Assembly (NCBI GenBank): GCA_018266755.1
Contig: JAFDZW010000002.1
Span: 225,166 to 289,165 of the forward strand
Length of the DNA: 64,000 nucleotides
Source: Bacteroidota bacterium
GTDB taxonomy: Bacteria > Bacteroidota > Ignavibacteria > Palsa-1295
Direction of reading: 5' to 3'
Shown here: positions 25,763 through 34,261 of the stretch, in pieces
How positions within the stretch are numbered: the first letter of the stretch is position 1
Layout of the letters: each line of letters begins with the position of its first letter
Notes under the pieces: model-generated
What the model saw: only the letters and a program-made list of their open reading frames with translations
Told to the model about the DNA's origin: nothing
Database searches by the model: none
Made by a program: the position numbers and the translations under genes

Positions 25763-26425
25763 TTACTTCGTGACGATCCCCATCGCCATCCCGTCGCCGA
25801 CCGGAACGATGCATCCGAAGACGTTCTTCAGCGCTGCGAACTCGGCGTTGAACTGTTGCATCGCTGTGGCGCTGACGAAGTCGGGGTCCGTCGTCGGCAA
25901 ATCCTTATCCGCGATCTTGCCCCAGGCAAGCGCATTGTCGCCCGCAATCACACCACCGTTGCGAACCAGGCGGAGCGCTTCCTTGAGGTAGTTGACGTAA
26001 TTCGGTTTGTCCGCATCGATGAGAATAAAATCGAAGTAATTGTCGGGCATGGTCTTCATGTGGTCGAGTGCCGGCCCGTGCAGCAGTTGAATATTGGTAA
26101 GATTCAAATGCTTAAAATTATCGCGAGCAACGGCGGCATGCAGCGATTCGAACTCCAGCGTGACGACTTCGCCGCCTGCACCGATCGCACGCGCCATGAT
26201 CGCGGCGCTGTAGCCGAAGAGCGTCCCGACGTCAAGTACACGTGTTGCATTCATCGCTTTGAGAAAGAATCCGATGAACTTCGCCTGCTCTTCGGAGATC
26301 ATGATCGGCGGGACGCCGCGTTCGGTCGCGCGATGCTGCATTAATTCGAGCAGCATCACCTCTTCTCGCGCAAAGAGATCGACGATATACGAATAGGTTT
26401 TCTCGGTTAACGGAGTGCCTTTCAT
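25763..26425 (-). CDS. O-methyltransferase, caffeoyl-CoA OMT-like (family 3)
   Basis: A 220-residue SAM-dependent methyltransferase with VLDVGTLFGYSAAIMARAIG (motif I), VVTLEFESLHAAVARDNF, YFDFILIDADKPNYVNYL (the IDADK metal-binding motif of the family) and GGVIAGDNALAWG. Bacterial members methylate catechols or other small molecules; the substrate here is unknown. The ATG at 26425 is chosen; upstream sequence in the same frame is not protein-like. It is followed after 109 bp by the DUF72 gene and is divergent from the lipoprotein gene. Confidence 0.9.
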   Translation of the reverse strand: MKGTPLTEKTYSYIVDLFAREEVMLLELMQHRATERGVPPIMISEEQAKFIGFFLKAMNATRVLDVGTLFGYSAAIMARAIGAGGEVVTLEFESLHAAVARDNFKHLNLTNIQLLHGPALDHMKTMPDNYFDFILIDADKPNYVNYLKEALRLVRNGGVIAGDNALAWGKIADKDLPTTDPDFVSATAMQQFNAEFAALKNVFGCIVPVGDGMAMGIVTK

Positions 26426-26521
26426 TGGAATACGGGGCTTAATGTAATCTTTAAAACACGAAGCCGCTTCGCTTCGTCCCTGCAGTCCGCTACTTTTCAC
26501 ATACAACCGTGTTGCATATCC

Positions 26522-27232
26522 ATGAGACCTCAATATCGGTGGGCAATGATTGCAGCCATATCGCTGCTCGCAGCCGGATGCGACAATACGATCGTTGGCA
26601 GCTCGGGGCCGGTCGGTGCCGATCTCGTTTCCTATTTGCGTCCGATGACGAAGGTTCGCGTCTATATGACTGCAAGTACGCTTGTTCGGTACGGTGTAAT
26701 ACAAAGCAGTTTCGATCCTGGCGCCTCGAACGATATCTGGTCAGAACGGCTATACCGATTTGAGAACTACGATACGTCGTATTCGATCGATTGGCAGGAC
26801 TCCGAGTTTTCCATGAAATCCTGCTATCGAATCCTGAACCTCACGACGGGCGGCGGTTCGGAAGACACTTACTGTTCCGATCGATCGTTGATCCGCGGCA
26901 CCTGCGGTAGTGCATCCGGTGGCGTGTCCGATCTGACGTGCTTTGTATCGGTCTTGGCTGGTTCGTCATCATCGCAGTCGCCGGATCCCGATAATTACCG
27001 AATGTCGTATCTGAGTATCAGAGTACCGAAGCTTTCACTCGAAGCCATTCACGACGACTCTGTATCGTTCGTCATGAATGATCCTAACCTGTGGCGCTCT
27101 GTCGGACTGAGCTATAGCGATAGTGAACGTTGGGACGGGTCATATTCGAAAAATGTCACCCTATTGCAGTTCGATACGCTCGGTATTCAAACCACTCCGC
27201 AATGCAGGGTTGTGTTCTACAACCCGAAGTAG
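26522..27232 (+). CDS. Lipoprotein of unknown function
   Basis: A 236-residue protein with lipobox LLAAGC (Cys20). The mature domain contains five more cysteines, in SCYRIL, DTYCSD, GTCGS, DLTCFV and PQCRV, suggesting disulfides. It lacks a recognised family. The ORF starts with MRPQYRWAM at the first ATG; a second ATG at 26546 is possible. It is convergent with ruvB, with five bases between the stops. Confidence 0.65.
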   Translation: MRPQYRWAMIAAISLLAAGCDNTIVGSSGPVGADLVSYLRPMTKVRVYMTASTLVRYGVIQSSFDPGASNDIWSERLYRFENYDTSYSIDWQDSEFSMKSCYRILNLTTGGGSEDTYCSDRSLIRGTCGSASGGVSDLTCFVSVLAGSSSSQSPDPDNYRMSYLSIRVPKLSLEAIHDDSVSFVMNDPNLWRSVGLSYSDSERWDGSYSKNVTLLQFDTLGIQTTPQCRVVFYNPK

Positions 27233-27237
27233 CCCCA

Positions 27238-28260
27238 TCACAGTGTTCCGAAGAGGTCTGCATTGCGTTTCGGGTCGATGCCGAAGTGGCGGTAGGCGAG
27301 CTCGGTCACTTCGCGGCCGCGCGGCGTGCGCTTGATGAAGCCTTCCTGTATCAAGAACGGCTCGTAGACTTCTTCGATGGTCCCAGGCTCTTCGCCGACA
27401 CTGACAGCGATCGTCCCGACGCCGACGGGTCCGCCGCCGAACTTCTCGATGATCGCAAGCAGGATGCGCTTGTCCATTTCGTCGAGACCGTGTTCATCCA
27501 CTTCCAATGCCGTCAGCGCGACAAGTGCGATCTCTCGGGTGATCTTGCCACTTCCTTTGACCTGTGCAAAGTCGCGAGTGCGATGTAACAATCTGTTCGC
27601 AATACGCGGCGTGCCTCGTGATCGGCGCGCCAACTCGAGCGATCCCTCGTGCTCGATCTCGACGCCGATGATACGGGCGCTGCGCTCGATGATCTGCTGG
27701 AGTGTTTTCGCGTCGTAATAATCCAACCGGTTCGTAATGCCGAAACGAGAGCGAAGCGGCGCCGAGAGAAGACCCGCACGGGTCGTCGCGCCGACCAGCG
27801 TGAACGGCTTTAGCTCGATCTGGACCGAGCGTGCCGCCGGACCGGAGTCGATCATGATATCGAGCGTGTAATCCTCCATCGCCGAGTACAAGTACTCTTC
27901 AACTGCTGCAGAGAGCCGGTGAATCTCGTCGATGAAGAGCACATCGCCTTCTTCGAGATTTGTCAGCAGGCCGGCCAGATCGCCCGGGCGTTCGAGCACG
28001 GGGCCGGACGTCGTCTTGATCGACGAACCCATTTCGCTGGCGATGATATTCGCAAGCGTCGTCTTGCCAAGTCCCGGCGGACCGGTAAAGAGCGCATGAT
28101 CGAGCGCTTCGCCACGTTGCTTCGCCGCTTGGATGAAGATCCGAAGATTTTCGACAATACCCGGCTGCCCGACGAATTCGTCGAATTGCTTCGGCCGAAG
28201 CGACGACTCGAGGTCGTTCTCCAACCGTTCCGTTGATGTAGATGCGTTACGCGTCGCCAT
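27238..28260 (-). CDS. ruvB: Holliday junction branch-migration DNA helicase
   Basis: A 340-residue AAA+ motor of the RuvABC resolvasome. It has [12 protein letters not shown], Walker A GPPGLGKT (60-67), Walker [11 protein letters not shown] with D111 and E112, [20 protein letters not shown] (sensor I and Arg finger) and a C-terminal winged helix ([31 protein letters not shown]...[10 protein letters not shown]). Length and motifs are fully normal. ruvA and ruvC are not adjacent. The ATG at 28260 is the first Met. Confidence 0.97.
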   Translation of the reverse strand: MATRNASTSTERLENDLESSLRPKQFDEFVGQPGIVENLRIFIQAAKQRGEALDHALFTGPPGLGKTTLANIIASEMGSSIKTTSGPVLERPGDLAGLLTNLEEGDVLFIDEIHRLSAAVEEYLYSAMEDYTLDIMIDSGPAARSVQIELKPFTLVGATTRAGLLSAPLRSRFGITNRLDYYDAKTLQQIIERSARIIGVEIEHEGSLELARRSRGTPRIANRLLHRTRDFAQVKGSGKITREIALVALTALEVDEHGLDEMDKRILLAIIEKFGGGPVGVGTIAVSVGEEPGTIEEVYEPFLIQEGFIKRTPRGREVTELAYRHFGIDPKRNADLFGTL

Positions 28261-28328
28261 GTGCTCTATTAATGCGATCAGTTTCGTAACAGTCGGTACG
28301 GTGGTTGTGTCTCAACCTTGCCCAAGCA

Positions 28329-28569
28329 AGTAGGACGGACTCTTAGTCCGTCCCCTTTCGGCAACCACGAATATTCGGTCCTGCCCCCACCCCCCGCCCA
28401 CGAATGAATTCGTGGGCTACGCCTGTGGCCGTCCTGCCGGACTCAATGCGGCAAAGCCGCAGTCTCCCCTTACCCCACCTGTCATTCTGAGCGAAGCGAA
28501 GAATCCCTTCGGGGTTACCTCAATAGTTCGTACAGACCGAAACGGGACGGACTAAGAGTCCGTCCTACT
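28329..28569. repeat. MITE-like element with perfect 26-bp terminal inverted repeats
   Basis: The left arm, AGTAGGACGGACTCTTAGTC and six further bases, spans 28329-28354. Its perfect reverse complement spans 28544-28569. Each arm is itself palindromic (GGACGGACT / AGTCCGTCC). The interior has further palindromes, such as CCCACGAATGAATTCGTGGG near 28396, and a copy of the GTCATTCTGAGCGAAG arm at 28481-28505. There is no coding frame. Confidence 0.85.
28481..28505. repeat. Single arm of the GTCATTCTGAGC repeat
   Basis: The 25 bases match the left arm at 1369-1393 exactly. The opposite arm is absent, and the sequence continues CCCTT as in the 1369 copy. It is nested inside the 28329-28569 element. 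Confidence 0.85.
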
Positions 28570-28929
28570 GGATTGAAGATACTGCGGCTCCTCGAGAAGA
28601 TAATATTACGGGCACCTACTGCCTCCAGATCGTTACGGTCCGAACCGAACCATCCGACACCGAGAGCGATTGTCACGACCCATCGGCTTCGGAACGTTCA
28701 AATAGAAACGAGCATTTTGAGAATGCTTGGACGCAAAATCTCACCCCCCGTTTACCCACTTGTAAACATTCTTAGGGATTGCGCGTTCATGAATGCGTTG
28801 TTATCCAAAAATTGCGGTAAAATAGGGTTTCCACGCCTCTCGGGTGTAATTAATTAGCGGACGCAAAGTTCTTATAGCAAAGCGTCTGAAACTACACCAC
28901 GCAGAGGGAGCATCGGTCGCAGTCCGGAG

Positions 28930-29832
28930 TTGTCCGGCGTGATTGATGAGGACGAACCGGAGGATGTGTCAGTGCCTGCTGAGGAGTATCCCATACGTGG
29001 TTTAGACGACGAGTTGAGCCTGGAGGGTGGTGAACCCGAACCGGGCACGACGTCTGGCGCGCTGGCCGAGGACTTCTCTGCCGAGCCACCCGAAGCGTCG
29101 CGCTTCTTTGCGAATGGGCAACTCAAGAAGAAACCCCATGTCGCCAAGAGTTTCACCGATTCGTTCATTGACAGCCGGGACCCGATCAACGACGAGGAAT
29201 ATTTCCGCAAGTATCAAGACGGCGACGACAAAGCCTTCTTTATCCTCTACGAGCGTTACCGCGCCAGTGTCTACTCCTACTGTGCCCGGGTACTGCTTTC
29301 GGCCGGACTGACCGAAGAGCTTGTCGAGGATACGTTTCAGGAGATATTCCTGAGGGTCTCGCAATATCGCAACAGCTTCCGTCACGGCGAATTCAGGGCA
29401 TGGATCTTTACGGTTACCCGTAATACCTGCCTCAGCTCGAAGAAACGCGGCCTGCGGAATTTGCACTCGACCAACGGCTCGATCGACCCGGATCTCGTCA
29501 GCGAAGACGAAGCACTCGAACGCGGCGCACACTTCAGCCGCGGCGACGATCCGCTCGAACAGCTTTCGGCAAAGGAACAGACCGATCTGCTGCTGAAAGC
29601 CATCGCCGAACTGCCCGAGACCTACCGCGAAGCGCTCATGCTCTCGGAGTACGAAGGGCTGACCTACGAAGAGATCGGGAAGCTGACAGGAACATCGCTC
29701 TCGACGATTCGTATACGAGTCTTCAGGGCAAAGAAGCGATTACGTAAAGTGTTGTACCCAATTCTGGGTGCAGAATATGCTGCCGGGAGCTCTGCTCCTA
29801 CGGCAAAGGAAGAGGATGACGACAATGAATAA
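28930..29832 (+). CDS. ECF-type RNA polymerase sigma factor with acidic N-terminal extension
   Basis: An approximately 300-residue sigma-70 family factor. Region 2 (about 90-170) reads YFRKYQDGDDKAFFILYERY...EELVEDTFQEIFLRV...FRAWIFTVTRN. Region 4 (about 225-280) reads AIAELPETYREALMLSEYEGLTYEEIGKLTGTSLSTIRIRVFRAKKRL. The first 85 residues are acidic and low in complexity, unlike ordinary ECF factors. The start is uncertain: no ATG is available, TTG 28930 and GTG 28939 are the candidates, and a shorter form is possible. The stop overlaps the start of the anti-sigma factor gene. It probably controls an envelope response together with the two genes that follow. Confidence 0.88.
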   Translation: MSGVIDEDEPEDVSVPAEEYPIRGLDDELSLEGGEPEPGTTSGALAEDFSAEPPEASRFFANGQLKKKPHVAKSFTDSFIDSRDPINDEEYFRKYQDGDDKAFFILYERYRASVYSYCARVLLSAGLTEELVEDTFQEIFLRVSQYRNSFRHGEFRAWIFTVTRNTCLSSKKRGLRNLHSTNGSIDPDLVSEDEALERGAHFSRGDDPLEQLSAKEQTDLLLKAIAELPETYREALMLSEYEGLTYEEIGKLTGTSLSTIRIRVFRAKKRLRKVLYPILGAEYAAGSSAPTAKEEDDDNE

Positions 29833-30595
29833 ACCGACTCCCAACATCACGGACGAACACATCGTCGCCTGGCTTGACGGCGAGCTGACGCTCACGCCTG
29901 CTGCCGAGGTGGAAGCCTCGATGAAGGCATCGCCCGAGCTGGCAACTGCCGCTGCAGAATTTACGGCGCTCGACGCCGCATTTTCGCGCAGCCGCGGCGA
30001 CCGCCGATTCGCACTGCCGAAGGCAGTCGATTCGCGTGTGCGCGCAACGCTCGCAGGCGAGATCTCGCGCAGCCGCAAGACCGTTCGTATGCCGGAACGC
30101 GCCCCGATGGCTTCGCCGATTCCGGGTTCGACGACCGTCGTTCGCACGAAGTCGCTCTGGGCCCGCCGCTCGGCGTATGCGCTCGCGCTCGTCGTGTTCG
30201 CGATCTTCGGCTGGGTCATCGGCCATCAAGGCCAGCAAGTTGTCGAAGTCGCTGCGAATGCGCCAAGCGCACCTGCTTCTTCTGCTCAGATCGTAACGAC
30301 GCCGGCACCGAATGCCTCCTCGGTCGCCGAACCGACTGCATCGACCCAGACGGCCCCGGCCGTCATGAAACGCGAACATGCTCCGAGCCACACACAAACG
30401 GCGCAGATCGCGGCAATGCAGAACAATCAGGTGAACACGAACGCACAGACCCCGCCTGCAACCACCGTTGCAACGCAGACGACTCCGGCCCCGGCCGAAG
30501 AGAAGGATCCGGCTGCAGCGATGGCCTCGCACCGCTATGCGAAGCTGATCAAGGCGACGCAGGCCGTCGTGATCACGTCGCAGGATCAACTCTGA
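29825..30595 (+). CDS. Transmembrane anti-sigma factor
   Basis: A 256-residue protein. The N-terminal part (TDEHIVAWLDGELTLTPAAEVEASMKASPELATAAAEFTALDAAF) is a zinc-less anti-sigma domain resembling RsgI/RseA-like anti-sigma domains. A single membrane helix lies at about 116-133 (SAYALALVVFAIFGWVIG). A long Ala/Thr/Pro/Gln-rich periplasmic tail follows. The ATG at 29825 has GGAAGAGG nine bases upstream; an ATG at 29816 is the alternative. The gene overlaps the sigma factor stop by eight bases. This arrangement is typical of a cognate sigma/anti-sigma pair. Confidence 0.78.
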   Translation: MNKPTPNITDEHIVAWLDGELTLTPAAEVEASMKASPELATAAAEFTALDAAFSRSRGDRRFALPKAVDSRVRATLAGEISRSRKTVRMPERAPMASPIPGSTTVVRTKSLWARRSAYALALVVFAIFGWVIGHQGQQVVEVAANAPSAPASSAQIVTTPAPNASSVAEPTASTQTAPAVMKREHAPSHTQTAQIAAMQNNQVNTNAQTPPATTVATQTTPAPAEEKDPAAAMASHRYAKLIKATQAVVITSQDQL

Positions 30596-30676
30596 TCGTT
30601 ACGCAGTCCCTCGCGTCGCTTGTCCGCTCGGAATGTCCGTGGTGGCGAGCAACGGATGGCAGTGTAGAAGTTTGTT

Positions 30677-32440
30677 ATGGTGAATGAATTGATCTCACGA
30701 AGCCGTATGACAATAGCCGCAGGTACTTCGGTACTTGTGGCTATTGTCATGCTTTTTGGGCAGACGGTTCGTTCACAACCCACCCATCGCGACGCCCCCG
30801 ACCAACCGACCCGCGGCAAAGCCGACCCGACCGAGTTTCTGCGCTCGATCGACGACCTCATGCACGACCGCCTCGATCGGCTGCGTCAGCAGTACGGCCC
30901 GGCGCTGATGCCCGAGCATCTGAGAGTCGAAGCCAACTACGTTCGTACCGATGCGCCGACCGGCGAGGTCGTACTGCACGAATCGAGCTTCAATCTGTTG
31001 CCGCGGTACATGACCTATTCGCCGGAAGGCCGACGCCTGAGCGATACGGTGATGCCCAGCGCATCGCGTTCGGTCATGTATTTCGTCGGCTCCGCCCGCA
31101 CGCCGCTTTCACTGCCGATCGTCAGCAACCTTACGAAAGTACTCACGGGTGACGAAGCATCCTATACCGTCTATATCGGTCTTCTGCCGCTTCCGAAACC
31201 GATGAATGTCGGCCGCACCGATTCGATCTCGTTCTATTGCGTATTGCAGCGCGCGATCGAATCGAACCGAACCGACAACAAAGTGCCGTTCGAGCGGTAC
31301 GCCAAGGAGTTCACCCTGAAACTCGGTGAGCCCGTCCGCCTGCGCCTCGAAACCTCCGGCAACGATAACAAGCACTTCATCGTCCGCCTCGACGACGGTT
31401 CGACGCTCAACTTCTACGAAGATTTCGCACAGCATTTCAAAGAGGACATTCTGCTCAACGGCGAACGCCTGAACTTCTCGCTCGGCAAGGCAAATGTCTC
31501 GTCGATCTCGTCGACCGTATCGATCCCCTACACGATCGCCGAACAGGCTCATGTACAACTCGATCTTCTTTCGGTCGTCGATCCGAACCATCCGCTTCAC
31601 GTAATCGACTCCGTCGTACCGCCAGCCGATTACCTCGCGGAACATGACGTCAAACAATTTCCGAACGGCACCTACCGCTACCGCCTGACGGCCACCGATC
31701 CGGCAACGAACGCCGTCCTCTTCACCGAGACCAAGAGCTTTGACAAGAGCGAGCCGGTGATCGTCGGTCACGGCGTTGCAATGGTCGATGCCGATACGCT
31801 CGAAGTCGGCGGCAAGAAAGTAAATACGCAGCAATTACTTGCCGATCTGAACCATGCCGTCGAAGCCGCGCAAGTGCGGACCGAACTGCTCAACGAAACA
31901 CTCAAGAAGGAGCGCGGAGAAAAAGAAGCGCTCAAGAAGATCGTCGATGCGAATAAAGATAACATCTCCGGTCTTCGTATCCGTGGCGGTCTGGGCTTCG
32001 GCGCGATCAGCGGGATGAATCTGTTCGCCGGCGTCGAATCGGCCTTCCCAGCCCTGAGCCTTGATGTATCGTATGGCGTGATGTACTCGACGAGCGTGCC
32101 GTACCTGACCTACGACGCGCCGACAAACTTCTCGCAGATCTTCAAATCGCCGAAGTCGCTCGGCTTGCAGCTTGGCTATTCGCCGGTCAAACTCTTCGAC
32201 GGTGTTGTGTCACCGGTCGTGAAGCTCGGATTTTACGGTATTTACTCGGCCACCACAGCAACCGCCTCGACCGGTATTCATTCGGCGAGCATTCTGGCAC
32301 CGATGATCGGCATCACGAGTACCCCGGGCGGACCGAACACCGACTTCGGTCTTGACCTGACGGCCGGCCCGGCATTCGGCCTTGGCCTCTCACAATCGAC
32401 GCAGTTCGAATTGCAATTCCGTGTCTTCGCGAAGTTCTGA
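30677..32440 (+). CDS. Exported envelope protein with coiled coil and C-terminal beta-barrel-like domain
   Basis: A 587-residue protein. An N-terminal signal peptide or anchor covers about 10-33. The middle is a beta-rich region with Ig-like strands (residues about 280-360, SIPYTIAEQAHVQLDLLSVVD...NGTYRYRLTATDP). A coiled coil lies around 375-425 (LLADLNHAVEAAQVRTELLNETLKKERGEKEALKKIVD). The C-terminus has alternating strands (GLRIRGGLGFGAISGMNLFAGVESAF...FELQFRVFAKF) ending in Phe, as in outer-membrane barrels. It follows the anti-sigma gene by 81 bp and may belong to its regulon or be part of the sensing unit. No family was recognised. Confidence 0.6.
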   Translation: MVNELISRSRMTIAAGTSVLVAIVMLFGQTVRSQPTHRDAPDQPTRGKADPTEFLRSIDDLMHDRLDRLRQQYGPALMPEHLRVEANYVRTDAPTGEVVLHESSFNLLPRYMTYSPEGRRLSDTVMPSASRSVMYFVGSARTPLSLPIVSNLTKVLTGDEASYTVYIGLLPLPKPMNVGRTDSISFYCVLQRAIESNRTDNKVPFERYAKEFTLKLGEPVRLRLETSGNDNKHFIVRLDDGSTLNFYEDFAQHFKEDILLNGERLNFSLGKANVSSISSTVSIPYTIAEQAHVQLDLLSVVDPNHPLHVIDSVVPPADYLAEHDVKQFPNGTYRYRLTATDPATNAVLFTETKSFDKSEPVIVGHGVAMVDADTLEVGGKKVNTQQLLADLNHAVEAAQVRTELLNETLKKERGEKEALKKIVDANKDNISGLRIRGGLGFGAISGMNLFAGVESAFPALSLDVSYGVMYSTSVPYLTYDAPTNFSQIFKSPKSLGLQLGYSPVKLFDGVVSPVVKLGFYGIYSATTATASTGIHSASILAPMIGITSTPGGPNTDFGLDLTAGPAFGLGLSQSTQFELQFRVFAKF

Positions 32441-32454
32441 CCGACGAACTCGCG

Positions 32455-33246
32455 TTACCTGACTTCTTCCCACACCTCGCTCGCCGCTTTGCGCGAGAAG
32501 AACGTTCGAAGACCGTTTCTGACCCAATCGCGATATACACGAGCGTACCCATACTTGCGGTAACGACGAGGTGATTCGTACACGAGCAACCTCGAATCGA
32601 AGACCACATTCCCGAATCGGGAGATGCGATTGTACAGATCGAAATCCTCCCCCGCGGGGAAGTTGACATCGTATCCGCCGACGCCGTTGAAGACCGCGCG
32701 ACGAACGATCTGACACTCCCCTCGTCCGGCACCGATACCAAGCATATTCAGGAAATGAACGTATGCATTGAAGAACCGATGAAAGAGCTTGTCGACAATG
32801 CGGCGTTCTTCGGGGAACACCTCTACGCGGGTTGCAAGCGCCGCAAGCGACGGATCGAGCGAGAAACGGATCGCGATCCGCTCGAAGAATATCTTGGGGT
32901 CTGCAAGCCGGGTATCGGCATTGAGAAAGACGAGGATGGAGCCGCTTGCTGCGGCCGCGCCACGGTTGCGGCCTTCGGAGATCGTCTGACGATAGTGTGC
33001 ATCATGCACGACGAGCGTGTCTGCGTAGGCCATCGCAATACCGACGGTGTTGTCGGTCGATCCGCCGTCGCTCACGACAAGTTCAAGGCCGAAGCGTTCT
33101 CGAAGCTCGCTCGTAAACTGGTCCAGACATCCGGCAAGCAATTTCTCCTCGTTAAGCGTCGGCACGATCACGGAGATCGGCTTACGTGCCGAGTTACTCG
33201 TTCGTTCGGTACGTCGGCGCGACGGAGATGGTCTGCGAACACTCAT
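32455..33246 (-). CDS. Glycosyltransferase family 2
   Basis: A 263-residue GT-A fold enzyme. After a basic N-terminal leader come ISVIVPTLNEEKLLAGCL, LELVVSDGGSTDNTV, ISEGRNRGAAAASGSILVFLNADTRL (the DxD-like NAD) and GVGGYDVNFPAGEDFDLYNRI (the acceptor-side ED motif). It transfers a sugar from an NDP-sugar to a lipid or polysaccharide acceptor; specificity cannot be inferred. No clear membrane helix was seen. It follows the DUF2279 gene by 10 bp and is probably the last gene of that run. Confidence 0.88.
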   Translation of the reverse strand: MSVRRPSPSRRRTERTSNSARKPISVIVPTLNEEKLLAGCLDQFTSELRERFGLELVVSDGGSTDNTVGIAMAYADTLVVHDAHYRQTISEGRNRGAAAASGSILVFLNADTRLADPKIFFERIAIRFSLDPSLAALATRVEVFPEERRIVDKLFHRFFNAYVHFLNMLGIGAGRGECQIVRRAVFNGVGGYDVNFPAGEDFDLYNRISRFGNVVFDSRLLVYESPRRYRKYGYARVYRDWVRNGLRTFFSRKAASEVWEEVR

Positions 33247-33256
33247 TGATTCAGCC

Positions 33257-34252
33257 TTACTTGATCGTCATTTGCAGCGGGAAGAGCACATAGAACTTCG
33301 GATCGGGATGCAACCGAAATGCGGGCGCCGGTAAATGCCAGTACGAGAGACCGCGACGGATGAAATTCAGGAAGCCGATGTCGGATTCCGGGATCATCTT
33401 CTCCATGTCGAAATCGAGACCGATATACGTTGCTACCTGCGGCTTAATGGTCGGGTCCGAAATACTCGTTGCTTCGTTACCGATATTATACCCACCGAAT
33501 CCAACCGCAAGGTTCAACCACTTCGGCCAATATGCTTTTGCACCTTCCGGCAACATTCGGTGGATGTCGGCGGTAATCCAATACGACTGTCCGCCATAGT
33601 CGTCGATCGGGTTGACCGATTGCCCGCTAATGTCGCCGCTTCCGTGCAGCGCCTGATAACTCGGGAAATAGAACCACTTATACTGAAAATTGCGAAGAAA
33701 GTCGATGCGGTTGCGCAGCAGATAGAACGTCGCGCCGACGAGGTCGCCGGTTGCATCGCCGGGCGAGAAGCCCCAATCGCGCGCATAGCCGTCTTCGATC
33801 TCGACATAAAACTCGTACATCGCGCCGCAGAGCGCACCGACGAGATTTGCCTGTGCGCTATCCATGCCGCTCCAGGAAAATGCTTCGTCGAAGAAGTGGG
33901 CAGTGTAATACGCACCGAAGACGTGACCGAACTTATCGAAGTTTGCTTTATAGACCGGGTCGTCGTAGATATGAAACGAACGGCGGTCGTTCGCCCACCA
34001 CGAATTGCTTTGTAAAATGTGAAGTCCGACGATCGACGTTGCCAGAATACCGCTTGCGATTCCGAAGCGCGGCCAGTTGATCTCGCCGGGCACGAACCGT
34101 ACTCCGGGCTGCATCGAGTTCAGATCGGGCTGTGGGGCAGGGGCGCTCGTAATCGCATGCGGAAGTGAATCGGTGGCAAGTGCGAGCCGTTCCTGCGCCC
34201 GGACGGACACGGAAGAAAGGAGCAGGAATGCGATCAGAAGCGTGCTGCGCAT
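33257..34252 (-). CDS. DUF2279 (YfiM-like) exported protein
   Basis: A 331-residue protein with signal peptide MRSTLLIAFLLLSSVSVRAQ. The DUF2279 pattern is seen in FDKFGHVFGAYYTAHFFDEAFSWSGM, followed by GALCGAMYEFYVEIEDGYARDWGFSPGDATGDLVGATFYLLRN. The C-terminal half is beta-rich and ends QMTIK. In Bacteroidota the family is envelope-associated and otherwise uncharacterised. It lies between the GH57 gene (nine bases upstream) and the glycosyltransferase. Confidence 0.8.
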   Translation of the reverse strand: MRSTLLIAFLLLSSVSVRAQERLALATDSLPHAITSAPAPQPDLNSMQPGVRFVPGEINWPRFGIASGILATSIVGLHILQSNSWWANDRRSFHIYDDPVYKANFDKFGHVFGAYYTAHFFDEAFSWSGMDSAQANLVGALCGAMYEFYVEIEDGYARDWGFSPGDATGDLVGATFYLLRNRIDFLRNFQYKWFYFPSYQALHGSGDISGQSVNPIDDYGGQSYWITADIHRMLPEGAKAYWPKWLNLAVGFGGYNIGNEATSISDPTIKPQVATYIGLDFDMEKMIPESDIGFLNFIRRGLSYWHLPAPAFRLHPDPKFYVLFPLQMTIK

Positions 34253-34261
34253 GAAGTTAGC

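Larger units (their letters stand above)
28261..28929. other. Gene-free region: repeats, then the leader of the sigma factor gene
   Basis: The left part holds a 241-bp element with inverted repeats (listed separately). The right part (about 28570-28929) is more A+T-rich and contains no credible gene. It includes small hairpins, for example GACGC at 28860-28864 with GCGTC at 28882-28886, and presumably the sigma factor promoter. No definite promoter could be read. Confidence 0.5.

Noticed and set aside
28573..28857. 94-codon frame upstream of the sigma factor gene
   Set aside because: TTG start, no ribosome binding site and sequence flanked by repeats; composition not protein-like.
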